Below the pieces are notes generated by a model that worked only from the letters and a program-made list of their open reading frames with translations, was not told where the DNA came from and searched no databases. A stretch of DNA of 12,728 nucleotides from Candidatus Gastranaerophilales bacterium (GTDB lineage Bacteria > Cyanobacteriota > Vampirovibrionia > Gastranaerophilales > Gastranaerophilaceae): positions 1-12,728 of the forward strand of contig CALVER010000024.1 of the NCBI GenBank assembly GCA_944326625.1, read 5' to 3'. How positions within the stretch are numbered: the first letter of the stretch is position 1; each line of letters starts with the position of its first letter. Positions 11,595 through 12,728 of the stretch are shown one piece after another. Made by a program: the position numbers and the translations under genes.

Positions 11595-12728
11595 ACGCTC
11601 GTCAAACAAATATTTAACAAAAACGGAAAACATTGCAGGGATAACTGAAACACCTAAAAGAACGTTTGTAATACCGAATTTTTGGGCGACATAACCGTTT
11701 AGAGACATAATGAGTGCAACAATTCCCCACGAAAAACCGTTAATAAATCCGCCGATAATGCTTTTATATTCGGGGATAATACTCTGCGCCATATTCATAG
11801 TGACAGGCACTGCAAGCATAGTGACAAATCCCATTACGAAATAAACCGCAAAAGAAAACGCAGGAAAAGCCTTATAAGTCAAAACAAACAAAAACATTAA
11901 AGGCAAAGTTGATATCATGGAAAAGTAAAACACATTACGTGTTCCGACAAGCTTTTCGAATTTGTTGCTGAGAATAGACCCTATACCGCCGACAAAGATA
12001 AATACAAATAACGCCGCACCTATGAAAAACGGCGAATATCCCATATCTTTCCACAAGAACGGCAAAAGAATAAAGCAAGACGTTGAGATTAAAGATTTCA
12101 GCATGGAAATCACATTCAAAATATTCAACTTTCTGCTGGAAAGTATTGCCTTAAATGCGGCATTTAATTCAAAATGCGGTCTTACAATTTTTAAATTGGA
12201 AATTTTAGGTACAAACCAGAACATAAGCCCTGCCCAAATAAGGCCGATAAGCGAAAGTACAGGCATTTTGTTAAGTCCCCAGAATTGGGCTACATAAGCG
12301 GATAGCAGCGGGCCGACAGAATAGCCTAAAGTTCCCATTCCAAGGAATATTCCCATATATTTTACCCTGTCTAGTCCGGCGTATTTATTTGCAAGGCCGA
12401 GCGCCTGAGGGTGAAAAAGGCTTGAGCCGAGGCTTCCCAGAATAATAAAAACTATCATGACCGGCAAAGTTTCAGACGCCGGCGCAAACGGTATAAAACA
12501 TGATGTAAAAAGCAGTCCCCAGAAAATAAAGGCACGTTTCAGCATGTTATCTGCAAAAAAACCGAAAATCGGCTGCAAAAGCGACGAAAAAATATGCGAC
12601 ATACTCAAAACAACAGTCGCAACCGCCATAGAAATCCCGATTTTTGCCGCAATAAACGGCATAATAGGATTCAGAAAGCCCGTATAAATATCGTTTACAA
12701 AATGGCCGCCCGCAAGCCAAATTCGTGC
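11586..12728 (-). CDS. MFS transporter, fosmidomycin-resistance (Fsr) type, start beyond the right edge
   Basis: Inner-membrane major facilitator of about 12 helices; 380 residues are in the window and the frame remains open at 12728. The visible N-terminus reads LAGGHFVNDIYTGFLNPIMP, matching the HFxNDxY...P-start typical of Fsr-family exporters, then SSLLQPIFGFFAD, the family's loop 2-3 motif. Further segments include GTLGYSVGPLLSAYVAQFWG, the central loop about 165-175 from ATG 12662, and FINGFSWGIVALIMSLNGYV. An ATG at 12662 exists, but starting there would remove the first helix, so the real start lies a few residues beyond the edge. Substrate cannot be told: the family includes drug efflux and sugar or organic-anion carriers. 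It ends tail-to-tail with the 59-codon ORF. Confidence 0.87.
   Translation of the reverse strand, partial: ARIWLAGGHFVNDIYTGFLNPIMPFIAAKIGISMAVATVVLSMSHIFSSLLQPIFGFFADNMLKRAFIFWGLLFTSCFIPFAPASETLPVMIVFIILGSLGSSLFHPQALGLANKYAGLDRVKYMGIFLGMGTLGYSVGPLLSAYVAQFWGLNKMPVLSLIGLIWAGLMFWFVPKISNLKIVRPHFELNAAFKAILSSRKLNILNVISMLKSLISTSCFILLPFLWKDMGYSPFFIGAALFVFIFVGGIGSILSNKFEKLVGTRNVFYFSMISTLPLMFLFVLTYKAFPAFSFAVYFVMGFVTMLAVPVTMNMAQSIIPEYKSIIGGFINGFSWGIVALIMSLNGYVAQKFGITNVLLGVSVIPAMFSVFVKYLFDERLS

Noticed and set aside
12600..12662. ATG at 12662 as the start of the transporter
   Set aside because: The frame is open upstream to the window end and the upstream residues (GGHFVNDIYTGFLNP) are the conserved first helix of the family.

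Overview
The window is AT-rich bacterial DNA with ordinary, densely packed genes, often convergent with stop codons that overlap. A prepilin-like protein (FTLAEVLITLGIIG start, DGWEIKEDYPW end), an SLH-domain envelope protein, a glycolytic and partial TCA gene set, and no photosynthesis genes best fit a gut Gastranaerophilales/Vampirovibrionia (non-photosynthetic Cyanobacteria sister) genome. This placement is inferred from remembered protein style, not from a search.

Layout. At 1-49 (minus) a gene begins just after serS and runs off the left edge; its frame is broken by a run of nine G. Seryl-tRNA synthetase (serS, minus) follows, then a small hypothetical gene (plus) converging on an NAD-type isocitrate dehydrogenase (minus). 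Divergent from the latter, a near-consensus promoter and a strong ribosome binding site drive a pilin-like gene whose frame is also broken by a run of nine C about 12 codons after the ATG. The pilin gene carries translated intergenic repeat material ahead of its prepilin signal. It overlaps tail-to-tail with what looks like the 3' stump of a glycoside hydrolase family 3 gene, and a block of dispersed repeats (about 4059-4260) follows.

Next come two glycine-zipper proteins of unknown function (4364-5116 and 5205-6656), a small convergent gene, a uridine-kinase-family P-loop kinase, a secreted Cys-rich small protein, an SLH-domain protein with a glycine-zipper C-terminus, pyruvate kinase (pyk), an unlisted 59-codon ORF, and an MFS exporter of the fosmidomycin-resistance type that is cut by the right edge. 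Hairpin terminators separate most units. Several are bidirectional, and one has arms that contain the stop codons of both flanking genes.

The most interesting signal is the pair of nine-base C/G tracts, 2.9 kb apart. Each lies just inside a gene with a strong SD and ATG. In each, the present length gives an early stop and one added base opens the frame. This is what phase-variable contingency loci look like. A shared homopolymer length error in the assembly would look the same and must be excluded first. A second theme is an intergenic palindromic repeat family, one copy of which is translated inside the pilin gene, as with Rickettsia palindromic elements.
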